In this document: positions 54,615 to 64,000 of the stretch, piece by piece
Numbering within the stretch: the stretch's first letter is position 1
Layout of the letters: every line of letters starts with the position of its first letter
Assembly: GCF_000153325.1 (NCBI RefSeq)
Contig: NZ_CH724142.1
Location: 771,167-835,166 of the forward strand
Direction: 5' to 3'
DNA: 64,000 nt
Source of the DNA: Photobacterium sp. SKA34
GTDB taxonomy: Bacteria > Pseudomonadota > Gammaproteobacteria > Enterobacterales > Vibrionaceae
Program-made: the position numbers and the translations under genes
Notes under the pieces: model-generated
Seen by the model: the letters and a program-made list of their open reading frames with translations, nothing else
The model's database searches: none
Told to the model about the DNA's origin: nothing

Positions 54615-55799
54615 TTAATGTTCAGCTTTAGAAAAATCTGACGAATGGTTTTGTAAATATTTCAATACAATAGCTTCGCTATCAGTATCAAAATTCACAA
54701 ATGCAAGCATACCGTTAAACATGCCAGGCCAAGTATTTGCGTCAAAATGGTTTTCTGCTGGCTGGGTATGACATACGCTACAGTTGGTGTTGTATGCCGA
54801 TTTTGCGGCAGTCCAAACAGTACTGATATCACTAACAAAGTTCTTTTTCTCAACCCACAGTGTTGCGGTTACTTGTTGCCATTTTAGCCCTGTGACGTCA
54901 TCTTCTTTTTGCTCGAAACCTTTTACAATATCAGCGCTTTGCGCGGCATTTTTACTTAGTGCAGCTGTTGGTATATTCATCCCGAAATCTTGATTAATAA
55001 CCCGACCAAAGCCTTTTACTTTACGCCAACCGCTTAGTTCAATTTGCAGCATGTCGTTTTTAATCGCCACCACTTTAACCGCAGATGCAGGCTCTAAAGA
55101 ACCCCCGTCTTTAGTTTTAGCTTCATCTTCATAAAGGGGTAAAAACTGTACGCTGTAGTATGTGTCATCTTTTGAATAATCAGTACTATGGGATGCGGCG
55201 GACAATTCAGACACAATCCCACCAGATGAGGCCATATCAGCAGGAAGATGGTGAGCAATACCTTTGTGGCAATCAAGACAGCTTTGGTCTTTCGCTGCGG
55301 CCTGTTTCATTTGTACCTGCGCACGTGGTGACATTTCATCCCATTTCATGCTGTCATAATTGTGGCAACTTTTACATTCCAACGATCCATTCGCAGCAAA
55401 GCGTTTCCATTCATGCTGGGCTAATTCCAGCCTTTTTGCTTCAAACTTTGCAGGAGTATCAATGGTGCCAGCAATAGCTCCAAAGACTTCTTTACTCGCC
55501 TGCATTTTTCGAGCAATTTTATCCGTCCAATTATGGGGAACATGACAATCAGGGCAAGTAGCGCGGACACCTGAGTGATTTGACCAGTGCACGGTTTCTT
55601 GCAGCTCAGGATAAACGGTGTCACTCATGGAGTGGCAACTGATACAAAATTTTTCTGTGTTGGTCATTTCAAGGGCGGTATTAAATCCCCCCCAAAATAT
55701 AACCCCTGCAATAAAACCACCTAATGCGAGTACGCCAAGGCTTATTTTGGTTGCAGGCCGCCACAGTGTTATCCAAACTTTTTTTAAGGACGACTTCAT
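54615..55799 (-). CDS. torC: Pentaheme c-type cytochrome TorC
   Basis: Membrane-anchored quinol dehydrogenase that passes electrons to TorA. 394 residues: one N-terminal span ([20 protein letters not shown]), a NapC/NirT-type tetraheme domain with CISCH, CPDCH, CKSCH and CLDCH, then a C-terminal monoheme domain with CSVCH, five hemes in all. That domain plan is TorC rather than NrfH/NapC. It lies 39 bases after torE; a GTAGGT site precedes the ATG. Confidence 0.95.
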   Translation of the reverse strand: MKSSLKKVWITLWRPATKISLGVLALGGFIAGVIFWGGFNTALEMTNTEKFCISCHSMSDTVYPELQETVHWSNHSGVRATCPDCHVPHNWTDKIARKMQASKEVFGAIAGTIDTPAKFEAKRLELAQHEWKRFAANGSLECKSCHNYDSMKWDEMSPRAQVQMKQAAAKDQSCLDCHKGIAHHLPADMASSGGIVSELSAASHSTDYSKDDTYYSVQFLPLYEDEAKTKDGGSLEPASAVKVVAIKNDMLQIELSGWRKVKGFGRVINQDFGMNIPTAALSKNAAQSADIVKGFEQKEDDVTGLKWQQVTATLWVEKKNFVSDISTVWTAAKSAYNTNCSVCHTQPAENHFDANTWPGMFNGMLAFVNFDTDSEAIVLKYLQNHSSDFSKAEH

Positions 55800-55838
55800 T
55801 ATTTACCTACCCGTTTTTTATTTAATGTTGACGAGTGC

Positions 55839-56009
55839 TTAACCATGGCCTGGGGGGCCAAGGAAGAACACTTGCAGCGCCCAAATAAAAAAACCATATC
55901 CGCTAACAAACATGACAGATAAAATAGGAAACAGTAAAACAACGATGAATAGAAATGTTCGCCATTCATAACGACCTTTCTCTTTATCATCCATTTCTTC
56001 ACTTAACAT
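55839..56009 (-). CDS. torE: Small membrane protein TorE
   Basis: 56 residues, one span. The reading frame starts MLSEEMDDKEKGRYEWRTFL, crosses the membrane with FIVVLLFPILSVMFVSGYGF and ends LGPPGHG. It matches from memory the TorE proteins encoded ahead of torC in Vibrio and Shewanella; related NapE is likewise a one-span partner of nitrate reductase. Its function is unclear, probably in the membrane electron-transfer complex. A GAGAGA-rich ribosome site precedes the ATG. Another frame of similar length on the same strand overlaps it, but only this one has the TorE sequence. Confidence 0.88.
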   Translation of the reverse strand: MLSEEMDDKEKGRYEWRTFLFIVVLLFPILSVMFVSGYGFFIWALQVFFLGPPGHG

Positions 56010-56022
56010 TATTTCTCTCTCA

Positions 56023-56080
56023 CTTATTAGTAAGCCTTGTTATTCCTAATAAGACTTTCCAGTGCTGTAGGTGAATTATA
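56023..56080 (-). promoter_or_regulatory. Candidate torECA promoter and leader repeat
   Basis: TATAAT (minus strand, 56075-56080) could be the -10 element, start about 56068. In the leader CTTATTAG (56023-56030) and CTAATAAG (56046-56053) form an exact 8-bp repeat. No TorR box or FNR site was recognised, though TMAO respiration genes are usually so controlled. Confidence 0.4.
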
Positions 56081-56189
56081 GACAATAGTTATACCTTTAA
56101 TTAATAAGGTTATTAAAAAACCACTGGGATCACATTTTTGCTTAACTAATAATTCCTGAGTTTTGCTCTAACCCATTACTTTATTTATA

Positions 56190-56221
56190 AAAAAAGGCCA
56201 GCATCTCTGCTGGCCTTTTTT
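56190..56221. terminator. Bidirectional terminator between torE and mukB
   Basis: AAAAAAGGCCAGCA (56190-56203) pairs perfectly with TGCTGGCCTTTTTT (56208-56221) around a 4-base loop. It ends mukB transcripts on the minus strand, 18 bases after the stop. Confidence 0.92.
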
Positions 56222-56239
56222 ACAATATTTAACGGAGAA

Positions 56240-59200
56240 TTACTCTACCGTGTCAATATCTAATACTGTTTGGATTGGATCTGCCATCTTTGGTGTATTA
56301 CCAAAGCCACGTAAACCCACCACGTGTACGTGTTCACGATCTTTGAAAATCTTACGTACCAGTTTGTAGGTTGTACCCTTTTCAGGACTGATATTTTCAG
56401 GTGCCGCAATCAGTAACTGCATGTCTAAGCGTTCACATAACTCAAACAATGTTGCGATTGATTTACCATCAAGTCGTGCCGCTTCATCCAAGAACAAGAG
56501 TCGACAAGGGATAATATCTTTACCACGTAAGCGGCGAGATTCTTCTTCCCAACTCTGAACAACCATCAACAGAATTGCCTGACCTGTACCAATCGCTTCA
56601 CCCGTTGATAGCGCGCCAGATTCCGCTTGTAGCCAACCGTCCGTACCACGGTTAACTTCAATGCTTAACTCAAGGTAATTACGGTAATCTAACAATTCTT
56701 CGCCCAAGATCTGCGGCGAACGTTGACCCATATCGATATGTGGATTCAAACGTTGGAACAACTTCGCAATTGCTTCAGAGAATGATAAACGGTTATTACC
56801 GAATAGATCGTTATGTTGATCTTTATTCTCAACCAGTCCTGCAAGTAATGATTCGTGCGTATCACGTACTTTAACGTTTAGACGCACCCCATGAACCTGA
56901 CCAAAACCAATACTTTGTAAGCCTTGGTTTAACATACGAATACGGTTTTGCTCACGCTGGATTGTTTTACGAATAATGTTCGCTACAGAATCAGAGCTGA
57001 TCGCTAAACGTTGTTCACGAGCTGTTAGCTCTTCAGTTAAGCGACCGAGCTCTGCTTCCATTTCTTCGATAGCTTCAACCGGATCGTCGGTACGAATAAT
57101 ATCGTGACGAATACGCTCACGTAGATGCTGGTATACCGCGATGTAGAAGAGAACTTTACGTTCTGGACGAGTCACATCTTCTGACGCACGTAATGCATCA
57201 CGTAAGTCTTCGTTATCAGCAACCGCCAGACGCAGTGAACCTAATGCTTTATCCGATAGTGATCGTAGTTCATCAGCCGACATATACGCCATTTCACGGC
57301 GATGTAAACGGCGTTCAACATCGCTTTCACGCGCTAAACGTAATACTGCACACCAACCCGCTTTAGCGTTAACCACTAACTTACGGAAATCTTGATATTC
57401 TTTACCCACTTTACGCAAACGCTTCACTAACGACTTCATTTCAAGTTCGATAGAAGTGGTTGATTTTTCTAACTGGCTACGACGGCTACGAGAACTGTGT
57501 AAACGATCATTGAGTTCATCACGACGAATACGCGCACGTTCTTCTGCTTCAACATCCGCACGCACTCCTAGCTCTTGCAGTTCACGTTCAAACTCTTGAA
57601 CCGTTTCCATCTTTGCTTGGTGTGAACTCTTCAGTGACGCCATTAACTGGTTGTACTGGTTCGCTTGTGCGCGTGCTTGCTTTAAGCTTTCACGGCTAAG
57701 ACCACGAGCTTGTTCTGCGGTTGCGAGTTTCGCTTTAAGCTGCTCGTTTAACTCTGAACTCTTACTTAGTAACTCTACCGCATCGGCATAGCTAAAATAA
57801 TGACGACGTTCAGCTAAATCAGCCACGGCGAAGATCAGAGTCTTCAGCTCTTGTAGCTTCTGATCCGCCGCTTCGTAATTAGCTTGTAGTGCATCGAATT
57901 GCTCTGGATCAGCATCCAGTGCAGACACTAACATTTCAAGTTCGGCTAACGCTTTTCCATGACGGTCAAGGTAGTTACGTGCTTCATCCATTTGTGAAAG
58001 TTGTTGTTCAACTTCTTCAAAACGAGCGCTTAGCGTATCATCTTCAAGCAATGTTACCACTGGGTTTAATTTACCCAGTAATGCAAGGCCTTCACGAGCG
58101 GCTACTAACTGGCTACGCTGCTGTTGTTCTTGCGCTTGTGATTCAGATAGCTGACGTGCGATCTGGTTACGTTGATCACGGGCTTGCTTTAATTCTGCTT
58201 CAGGATCTGGGTTAAATGCTACAGACATATGCGTTGCAACAAAGCTATTAAAGCTCTGATATAAACGCTGAAGTTTTTGTGAATCAAACGATGCTTTAGC
58301 GAGATCTTCTACAACTTGATCTTTCTCATCACGTAAGAACTCTAAACGTTGTTCACGCGCTGCACGACCAAATAATGGCATTTCTGGGAAACGAGAATAA
58401 CGCAGTTGACGATCGTTTAAGTGAACGCAAACCGCATCTTCTAGTTCATTAACATCAAAGCCACTGTCATCAAATGAATCAGCATCACCTTCAATGATGT
58501 AAAGATCATCTGGGCAATCATCTAGCGAAACTAATTTTTCTTTAATACCGTTAAGATCAGGGACAATAATCGCGTGACGCGCTGGACCGTACATCGCACT
58601 GAAATATGGCGCATCATCAATAGTAATATCGTCATAAACTTCAGATAATAGCGTACCGCCAAGGGTATCGGCTAACCCACGTAAACGTGAATCATCACTA
58701 CCACCTGGCTGTGCTAAACGCTCAATATCAGTATCAAGTTGCTTTTTACGAGCGGCTAATTCATCACGTAGACGCGAAGCTTCACGCTCGTTATCCAACG
58801 TTAGTTGCATTGCATCCATTACCGCTTGGCTACTTGAAAGCTCGGCATTCGCTTGCTCTGATAATTTCTCTAGCGCATCAGAAGCTGCAATCCATGTTGG
58901 AGCTTGAGATTCTAATGTAGCAATACGAGAAACTAAACGTTGCTCGTCATGGCGCATGTCGTTACGTTGTTCAACCAGCGTTGCTTGATCTTGATCTAAG
59001 CTCTCAAGCGTTGCTTCATGGCGCGCTTGTTCTTCAACTAACGCTAATTCGCTATCTAATGTGGTAGCGAATTTCTTTGTATATGCTTCCGCTAACTCAA
59101 GCGCTTGGCGTTGGCTACGAACACTACGCTCTAAATCACGGTATTGCGCTTTTAGCTGCTCACCACGATCTGAAATCGCACGTAGTTGACGACCATGATC

Positions 59201-60703
59201 AATCAATTCACGGGCTTTGTTACTTGCATTTGCGCGATCAACGGCACCTGCAATGGTGGTAATGATTGCTAAGCCTTTATCAAACTGTTGCGCCGCCGCT
59301 GACGACATATCCAGTTTGTGTTTAAGGGCTAATAATGCTGTTGTTTGGGTATCTTGTTGCTGCTTAAGTTGAGTAAGGTATGGAGGCGCTTGATCTGGCA
59401 GCATTTGATGATCACCAGACAAATCACGTGCTTTTTCTAATGCTTGTACCGCTTGTTGATACTGCAATGCACGGGTTTGCTGCATATCTAATGCTTGCTG
59501 ATAATCCGCTAACTGGGTTTTTAAGCTATCAACTTCTTCTTCCGTTAGCTGTGATTGTTCTTCGGCTATCGCAAGTTGCTCTGCCGCTTCTTCAACCACC
59601 ATTACCTGCTCTTCAAGACGCTCTGTTAGCTCTTCAAGATCTTCTTTATAACGCTCGATTTTCTCAGCTTGACGTACTGCTGTTTGTACTAGCTGTAGGT
59701 GATCAGATGCTGCTTGATGATCTTGCTCTAACGCGCCTTCTTGCTCGGTCAATTCATCCAGCTCTGCAGTCATATTATTAAACGTAGACTGCTGATCGAT
59801 TAAGGTTTGGCGTGAGCCCATTAGCTCACCACGTAAGCTCAATGTTTGCTCTAGCTTCTTCTGACGCTCGTTAGCATGACGCATATAATCGGCAGCAACA
59901 TAGTTCGTTGCTTCTGAGATCAAATGCTTAAACAAGTCACGGTCACGCTGAGTCAGTTTAATCGCTTCTAATGTCGAACGGTTTTCACGCAGTGCCGCTT
60001 CCATATCTTGGAAGGCTTTTTTAACACCGGTGTTGTGCGGTAATAGGTAATCACGTAATGAACGTGTGATTGCACTTGAAATACCACCGTATAGCGATGC
60101 TTCAATTAAGCGGTAGAACTTAGAACGATCTTGGCTGTTACGTAATTTCTTCGGTAACACACCCATTTCAAACATTTGAACGTGGTAATCAGTTACCGAG
60201 TTAAATGTTTTAAATTGGACGCCTTCATATTGTGAAACAATGTCTTTTACATCATTAAGCTGCCGAACACGAGCTTGGTTTTCAGATAGCGTTTCAATTA
60301 ACACATCAGTCGGTTTAATGCCCGAAGGCAAGCCTTGAATTAAGAAAGGTTTAATATCGACTTTCTTATCACGACCCGCGACTTGCTGTAATTTTACAGC
60401 AAAGATAATGCGTTGCTTCTTCGAGTTAACCACATCAAGCGCAGCATAACAGGCACCCGGCTTCAATTTACCGTGAAGGCCTTTATCGCGTGAGGCATTT
60501 GAGCTTCCCGCTTCCGTCGTATTTCGGAAGTGAAGTAGGCTTTGATCAGGAATGAGTGTGGTAATGAAAGCAGCCATGGTTGTTGACTTACCCGCACCGT
60601 TACCACCTGAAAGCGTTGTCACCAAATTATCAATGTCAAATGTACGCGCAAAGAAGCCGTTCCAGTTGACCATGGTGAGCGATTGATACTTACCGCGTTC
60701 CAT
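56240..60703 (-). CDS. mukB: Chromosome partition/condensin protein MukB
   Basis: SMC-like ATPase of the MukBEF condensin that loops and separates chromosomes. 1487 residues, E. coli has 1486. Walker A GGNGAGKST is at residues 33-41; long coiled-coil arms surround the hinge (about 650-790, GTLLSEVYDDITIDDAPYFS); the ABC signature ALSTGEAIGTGQ and Walker B CRLLFLDEAARLD are near the C-terminus. Its ATG overlaps the mukE stop by one base (TAATG). The MukF-MukE-MukB order is the usual one. A strong bidirectional terminator follows. Confidence 0.97.
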   Translation of the reverse strand: MERGKYQSLTMVNWNGFFARTFDIDNLVTTLSGGNGAGKSTTMAAFITTLIPDQSLLHFRNTTEAGSSNASRDKGLHGKLKPGACYAALDVVNSKKQRIIFAVKLQQVAGRDKKVDIKPFLIQGLPSGIKPTDVLIETLSENQARVRQLNDVKDIVSQYEGVQFKTFNSVTDYHVQMFEMGVLPKKLRNSQDRSKFYRLIEASLYGGISSAITRSLRDYLLPHNTGVKKAFQDMEAALRENRSTLEAIKLTQRDRDLFKHLISEATNYVAADYMRHANERQKKLEQTLSLRGELMGSRQTLIDQQSTFNNMTAELDELTEQEGALEQDHQAASDHLQLVQTAVRQAEKIERYKEDLEELTERLEEQVMVVEEAAEQLAIAEEQSQLTEEEVDSLKTQLADYQQALDMQQTRALQYQQAVQALEKARDLSGDHQMLPDQAPPYLTQLKQQQDTQTTALLALKHKLDMSSAAAQQFDKGLAIITTIAGAVDRANASNKARELIDHGRQLRAISDRGEQLKAQYRDLERSVRSQRQALELAEAYTKKFATTLDSELALVEEQARHEATLESLDQDQATLVEQRNDMRHDEQRLVSRIATLESQAPTWIAASDALEKLSEQANAELSSSQAVMDAMQLTLDNEREASRLRDELAARKKQLDTDIERLAQPGGSDDSRLRGLADTLGGTLLSEVYDDITIDDAPYFSAMYGPARHAIIVPDLNGIKEKLVSLDDCPDDLYIIEGDADSFDDSGFDVNELEDAVCVHLNDRQLRYSRFPEMPLFGRAAREQRLEFLRDEKDQVVEDLAKASFDSQKLQRLYQSFNSFVATHMSVAFNPDPEAELKQARDQRNQIARQLSESQAQEQQQRSQLVAAREGLALLGKLNPVVTLLEDDTLSARFEEVEQQLSQMDEARNYLDRHGKALAELEMLVSALDADPEQFDALQANYEAADQKLQELKTLIFAVADLAERRHYFSYADAVELLSKSSELNEQLKAKLATAEQARGLSRESLKQARAQANQYNQLMASLKSSHQAKMETVQEFERELQELGVRADVEAEERARIRRDELNDRLHSSRSRRSQLEKSTTSIELEMKSLVKRLRKVGKEYQDFRKLVVNAKAGWCAVLRLARESDVERRLHRREMAYMSADELRSLSDKALGSLRLAVADNEDLRDALRASEDVTRPERKVLFYIAVYQHLRERIRHDIIRTDDPVEAIEEMEAELGRLTEELTAREQRLAISSDSVANIIRKTIQREQNRIRMLNQGLQSIGFGQVHGVRLNVKVRDTHESLLAGLVENKDQHNDLFGNNRLSFSEAIAKLFQRLNPHIDMGQRSPQILGEELLDYRNYLELSIEVNRGTDGWLQAESGALSTGEAIGTGQAILLMVVQSWEEESRRLRGKDIIPCRLLFLDEAARLDGKSIATLFELCERLDMQLLIAAPENISPEKGTTYKLVRKIFKDREHVHVVGLRGFGNTPKMADPIQTVLDIDTVE

Positions 60704-61446
60704 TAAATACTACTCTCCTGTTCCACTTGTTGTGCATCTGCATTTTCAAGTGATTCTTGACTGTCTTGTTCGATATCGTCGAGCAAACTTGATTGGCTTG
60801 GTTCTTGATGATGCACGACAGCTTCACCGTCACGGATCAAGCGTAGCTGCGCTTCACGCATATCATCACCCGTTCGTACATCGGCACCAAAACGGAATAC
60901 CGCTTCACTAATACGGAATTTACCGTGATCACCAATTGGAATTAGCATCCCTATACGACGTAAACGACGCAATGATGTTTTCACTTTATCGAACAGTTTT
61001 TCACGATCAAGATCTGAACCTGTTGCGCGGTTAGTCACTAATTTCATTAGCTTTTGTTCATCTGCTAATGTCACTAACTCGTCAAACAACTCTTGGTTGG
61101 TAAAAATACCTTCGTGCGCTAAACGCTCTGGGCTTAGGTAAAGGAAACACAACACTTTACCTACCAGCATGTCGATTTCTGATAATACAGAACGACCAAT
61201 CAATGAAGTTGAACGTGGACGAAGGTATAAAAAGCCTTCTGCCGCACGGACTAATTCTGCATTATAACGCTTGTAAAACATGCCAAGTTCTTGTTCAAAT
61301 TCGATCAAAAAGGCATGGTTATCTAAATCTTCACTAGAAATATGGCGACCTGAACGGAGCGCGTTATCCAGTGCTGGGAAAAGTGGATTAGCAATTGCTT
61401 TTGCTAAATTTTCCGGCATGAATTCTTCAATATTTGTCAATGACAT
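60703..61446 (-). CDS. mukE: Condensin subunit MukE
   Basis: Winged-helix subunit that binds MukF and regulates MukB ATPase and DNA clamping. 247 residues: the family core runs from [27 protein letters not shown] through [27 protein letters not shown] to [26 protein letters not shown], followed by an acidic/glutamine-rich tail. ATG 61446 is chosen because the family start [12 protein letters not shown] lies there; the earlier in-frame start at 61503 lies within mukF. It overlaps mukF by 20 bases and mukB by one. Confidence 0.95.
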   Translation of the reverse strand: MSLTNIEEFMPENLAKAIANPLFPALDNALRSGRHISSEDLDNHAFLIEFEQELGMFYKRYNAELVRAAEGFLYLRPRSTSLIGRSVLSEIDMLVGKVLCFLYLSPERLAHEGIFTNQELFDELVTLADEQKLMKLVTNRATGSDLDREKLFDKVKTSLRRLRRIGMLIPIGDHGKFRISEAVFRFGADVRTGDDMREAQLRLIRDGEAVVHHQEPSQSSLLDDIEQDSQESLENADAQQVEQESSI

Positions 61447-62749
61447 GAGCTTGTACCTTGGCTCCGTATTCGTTAATTGCTTCCCAATCCGGCTGAATTG
61501 CATTGAAGTCAGCCTCTGAGTATCCCATTCTTACTGCTTGATCAATCACGATTCTTGCCAAATCAAAATGCTGGGCAAATGGGTGTTGAGCCAAATAATC
61601 TTTGAGCAGTGAGCTTAGGTTGATGGGTGCGCCTGTCGCTTTATGCGCTTTTAGCATTGCTGCAACTTTTTCTGCCAATATATCATTAACTAAGTCGAGC
61701 TCTTCAAATTCCATCTCAGCAGGAACAATACCTGTTACTTCATCGTCACGAAGCACTAATGCTTCATCACGCATGTCTAATAAACGTTCAGCATCTGCAT
61801 AGGTCAATAACCATGGCGCATCAAAATAATCAGTAACCGACTGGCGTAAACGCTGACTAAATGCACGGTTCTTGTCCATATCTATCGCGGTACGAATAAA
61901 CTTATGTACATGGCGATCGTAGCCAATCCATAAGTCAATCGCTTGCTGACCCCAACTGATAATGCGATCCAGTTTTGCTTGTAGGATATAAACCATCCCA
62001 TCAACATAATCTAAATCATCACGACCTTGTGTAGATTCTTGAATCGTAAGTAACTGCGTTTGTAGCTGATCGCCTGCCGCTTGTAGTGTATCTTGAAGCT
62101 CTTTTAGCGTCGCTGACGTTTCATCAAGTAACTGCTCACAACTACTGATTGCCGCGCGCCAATCTTGATTTAGCAATTCAGCAATATCGACTTTGACTTG
62201 CTGTTGTTGCTCATCCATGGTGCGCTGGTTTAAATCGATTCGATCGAATATTTCAGCTACTGAGTATTTCAATACGGCATGTACATTTTGACGCCAGTGT
62301 TTCTCATCACCGTCTTCTTGTGCCGCCGTTGCTGCTTTATTTATTTCATCTGCCACCATTGCTAACTGGATAGATAGCTTGAGTGTTGAAAACTCTCGTT
62401 GGCGAACGTAATAATCACTAATGCCCAACGCTAATGGGCTTAAACGATAAATACTAGCGCCATCAGTTACTTCACTAGTAAAGCGTGAAATTAATCGCTG
62501 TCTTACCAATTCATTAATGGCGTTGTTGGCGCGAAATGCCAGGGTTTCTTTGGATTGGCCGAACATATCACTTACTATGCGAAATGCGTCAACCAGTTCT
62601 CCTTCCCCTAATTCTTCATCAAAGCGATCACCGCTTAAAACGGCAATGGCTAACAAGAACGCCAGCCGTTCTGTTGGTAGGTTTAAAGCAAAATCATTTT
62701 GCTTTACCCAGTTAACCAACTCAGGAACCGTCTGGGTAACTTCACTCAT
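61427..62749 (-). CDS. mukF: Condensin kleisin subunit MukF
   Basis: Kleisin that joins the MukB heads; dimerises through its N-terminal winged helix. 440 residues, identical in length to E. coli MukF. Regions: N-terminal dimer domain ([29 protein letters not shown]), a long helical middle segment ([20 protein letters not shown]), and a C-terminal winged helix binding the MukB head ([22 protein letters not shown]). Its ATG overlaps the cmoM stop by four bases and its end overlaps mukE by 20, so the four genes form a coupled chain. Confidence 0.96.
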   Translation of the reverse strand: MSEVTQTVPELVNWVKQNDFALNLPTERLAFLLAIAVLSGDRFDEELGEGELVDAFRIVSDMFGQSKETLAFRANNAINELVRQRLISRFTSEVTDGASIYRLSPLALGISDYYVRQREFSTLKLSIQLAMVADEINKAATAAQEDGDEKHWRQNVHAVLKYSVAEIFDRIDLNQRTMDEQQQQVKVDIAELLNQDWRAAISSCEQLLDETSATLKELQDTLQAAGDQLQTQLLTIQESTQGRDDLDYVDGMVYILQAKLDRIISWGQQAIDLWIGYDRHVHKFIRTAIDMDKNRAFSQRLRQSVTDYFDAPWLLTYADAERLLDMRDEALVLRDDEVTGIVPAEMEFEELDLVNDILAEKVAAMLKAHKATGAPINLSSLLKDYLAQHPFAQHFDLARIVIDQAVRMGYSEADFNAIQPDWEAINEYGAKVQAHVIDKY

Positions 62750-63579
62750 CCCTTGTCCTTATTGCTGTTATTAGAGTTTGTCGTTGTTATGTGCGTTTCT
62801 TCAGCAAAAGGCTTACGGGCATACACATGAATATAACGCCCCAACGACAAAAACGGCTCTTGACGGCAAAGCTTCTGCTCCATCTCAAGAACCTGTTCAA
62901 AACTGTAGTCACCAACCATATGGGTTTGAATATAATCATGGAAGGTACGAACCCCTGTTTTACCTATGATTTCAAACCCTGCATCGGTTAGGCACTGATA
63001 AACCTCTTCTGGTTTTATCCCTTGCTGCGGCTGCAATTTAAAGCGCTTGCGATGTGGCATTCCTTGCTCAATATGAGTCAAGTTGCCACAAATTAAGTTT
63101 TTAAACAGTAGACCGTTGTAGTTATAAAACATTACGGAAATTGCACCGCCAGGTTTCACATTGTGTAATAGACCAGTAAGTACCTCGATTGGTTCAGCTA
63201 ACCATTCCATTACTGCATGAAATAAAATTAAATCGACAGGTTCAGGTATGAACTCACCAATTTCCTGCACAGGACAATGCACTAAACGATATTGCTCAAG
63301 CAAACCGTTTTTAGCAATTTCTTGTTGAGCTAATGTCAACATTTCGCTAGAAAGATCACATAACGTTACTTGATGTCCAAGCGATGCAATTTTTTGTGAC
63401 AATTGTCCAATACCTCCCCCTGCATCTAATACAGTAAGAGGTGATACACTGCTAAGCGAGGTAAGAATTTGTTCAATATCTTGCCAAACGACAGTTTGTC
63501 GAATTTGCCCTTTTGCTGTGCCATATATGTTTTCAGCGAACTTTTGCGCTAAATCATCAAAATTTCGGTCTTTGATCAC
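62746..63579 (-). CDS. cmoM: tRNA 5-carboxymethoxyuridine methyltransferase CmoM (SmtA)
   Basis: SAM methyltransferase that methylates cmo5U to mcmo5U in wobble position 34 of certain tRNAs. 277 residues. The class-I SAM-binding motif is [12 protein letters not shown] (about residue 48); then DLSSEML and [14 protein letters not shown]. It begins [25 protein letters not shown] as in E. coli and ends [10 protein letters not shown]. It leads the mukFEB unit, the usual position of smtA. It diverges from elyC. Confidence 0.94.
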   Translation of the reverse strand: MIKDRNFDDLAQKFAENIYGTAKGQIRQTVVWQDIEQILTSLSSVSPLTVLDAGGGIGQLSQKIASLGHQVTLCDLSSEMLTLAQQEIAKNGLLEQYRLVHCPVQEIGEFIPEPVDLILFHAVMEWLAEPIEVLTGLLHNVKPGGAISVMFYNYNGLLFKNLICGNLTHIEQGMPHRKRFKLQPQQGIKPEEVYQCLTDAGFEIIGKTGVRTFHDYIQTHMVGDYSFEQVLEMEQKLCRQEPFLSLGRYIHVYARKPFAEETHITTTNSNNSNKDKG

Positions 63580-63698
63580 GGCTGCTTTACGTTATGATAG
63601 CGAATCTAAAAAGTGGCTTATTTTCTCACAAGCAGTAAAGGAATAAAGGCTTGTGATGCTTTTTCAAGCTCAACTGCTGAAATTTCGGACTACATTTC

Positions 63699-64000
63699 AT
63701 GTTTGAATTAAAAAAATTAATCGCAACACTCCTTATGCCCCTCCCTGCACTGCTGATCATTGGGGTTATTGGATTACTGGTTCTATGGTTTACACGTAAG
63801 AAAAAACTGGCTTCGGGAATTATTGCATTCTCTTTTTTGGGGCTTTTTGCCGTCTCTTTTCAGCCCGTCTCTACGAGCTTATTGCGTCCATTAGAGCAAC
63901 AGTACCCCGCTTTTGTCGGGCTCATCTAAACCTGTCGATTTTGTTATGGTGCTCGGAAATAGCCATGTGATCGATAAAACGTTTCCCATTACCTCTGAAA
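63699..64000 (+). pseudogene. elyC: elyC (YcbC), frame broken near 63915 and cut by the window end
   Basis: The first 76 codons give the two membrane spans of ElyC (FELKKLIATLLMPLPALLII; SFLGLFAVSFQPVSTSLLRP) and then, after LEQQYPAF, end at a TAA (63927-63929). The continuation KPVDFVMVLGNSHVIDK, the beginning of the DUF218 domain, stands in the next frame from 63922. One extra base in the TTTTGTCGGG stretch (63911-63920) would explain this. ElyC acts in envelope and peptidoglycan/ECA lipid-carrier balance. It is either a real frameshift mutation or a sequence error; the rest lies outside. Confidence 0.8.

Noticed and set aside
55799..56002. 67-codon minus-strand frame overlapping torE
   Set aside because: Its cysteine-rich sequence has no family; the neighbouring frame encodes a clear TorE.
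57889..59781. Several plus-strand frames of 60-130 codons inside mukB
   Set aside because: Antisense shadows of the coiled-coil coding sequence, rich in His/Leu from reversed Gln/Glu codons.
1..64000. CRISPR array, tRNA/rRNA genes, insertion sequences or phage genes
   Set aside because: No regularly spaced repeats, no cloverleaf-like or rRNA sequence, no transposase or integrase frames were seen.

Overview
The window is AT-rich chromosomal DNA of a marine gammaproteobacterium, most likely a Vibrionaceae member close to Photobacterium or Vibrio. The basis is near full-length similarity (judged from memory of the families) of AsnS, AspC, Mlc, QueE, UhpT/UhpA, MukF/MukE/MukB and CmoM to their enterobacterial and vibrio counterparts, plus an ECF sigma/ChrR pair, a torECA operon and a CosR-like MarR regulator. 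No rRNA, tRNA, CRISPR array, prophage or insertion sequence was recognised.

Layout. 1-3.1 kb: 3' part of bioA, a Lon-substrate-binding-domain gene, and an ECF sigma factor with its ChrR-type zinc anti-sigma, preceded by a good self-type promoter. 3.8-9.4 kb: a lactate-use unit (LctP permease, LutA, LutB, LutC) and a LysR gene. 9.5-13.4 kb: mlc, queE and asnS; asnS has an FNR-like site upstream. 13.4-17.6 kb: a decayed CSS-EAL phosphodiesterase beside an intact GGDEF gene, an enoyl-CoA hydratase and aspC. 17.7-24.7 kb: small unknown genes and the hexose-phosphate system uhpT-uhpABC. 25-28.2 kb: gloC-mepK-ldtD.

28.4-56 kb is a mostly accessory block: an iron-linked imelysin/di-heme/imelysin/DUF1513 operon behind Fur-like boxes; a MarR regulator; a DUF1254 gene beside the stump of a lost tandem copy; a cyo bo3-type quinol oxidase operon extended with SCO and PCuAC copper chaperones and an unknown exported protein; a nitronate monooxygenase with a divergent LysR; an SgrR-like regulator divergent from a three-gene sugar-type cluster; a YfcA-like exporter; a truncated globin; and torE-torC-torA. 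56.2-64 kb: mukB-mukE-mukF-cmoM, each gene overlapping the next, then elyC read divergently and carrying an apparent frameshift.

The backbone asnS, aspC, gloC, mepK, ldtD, mukB, mukE, mukF, cmoM, elyC has the same order and relative orientation as in E. coli K-12. The uhp block and the 28-kb respiratory/iron block sit between backbone genes. Much of the accessory content concerns switching between carbon and electron donors (lactate, hexose phosphates) and acceptors (O2 through Cyo, TMAO through Tor). I found no clearly novel multi-gene system. The most open items are the copper-chaperone-bearing cyo operon with its unknown last gene, the SgrR/Gfo-Idh/TIM-barrel/hydrolase cluster, and several unexplained inverted repeats.
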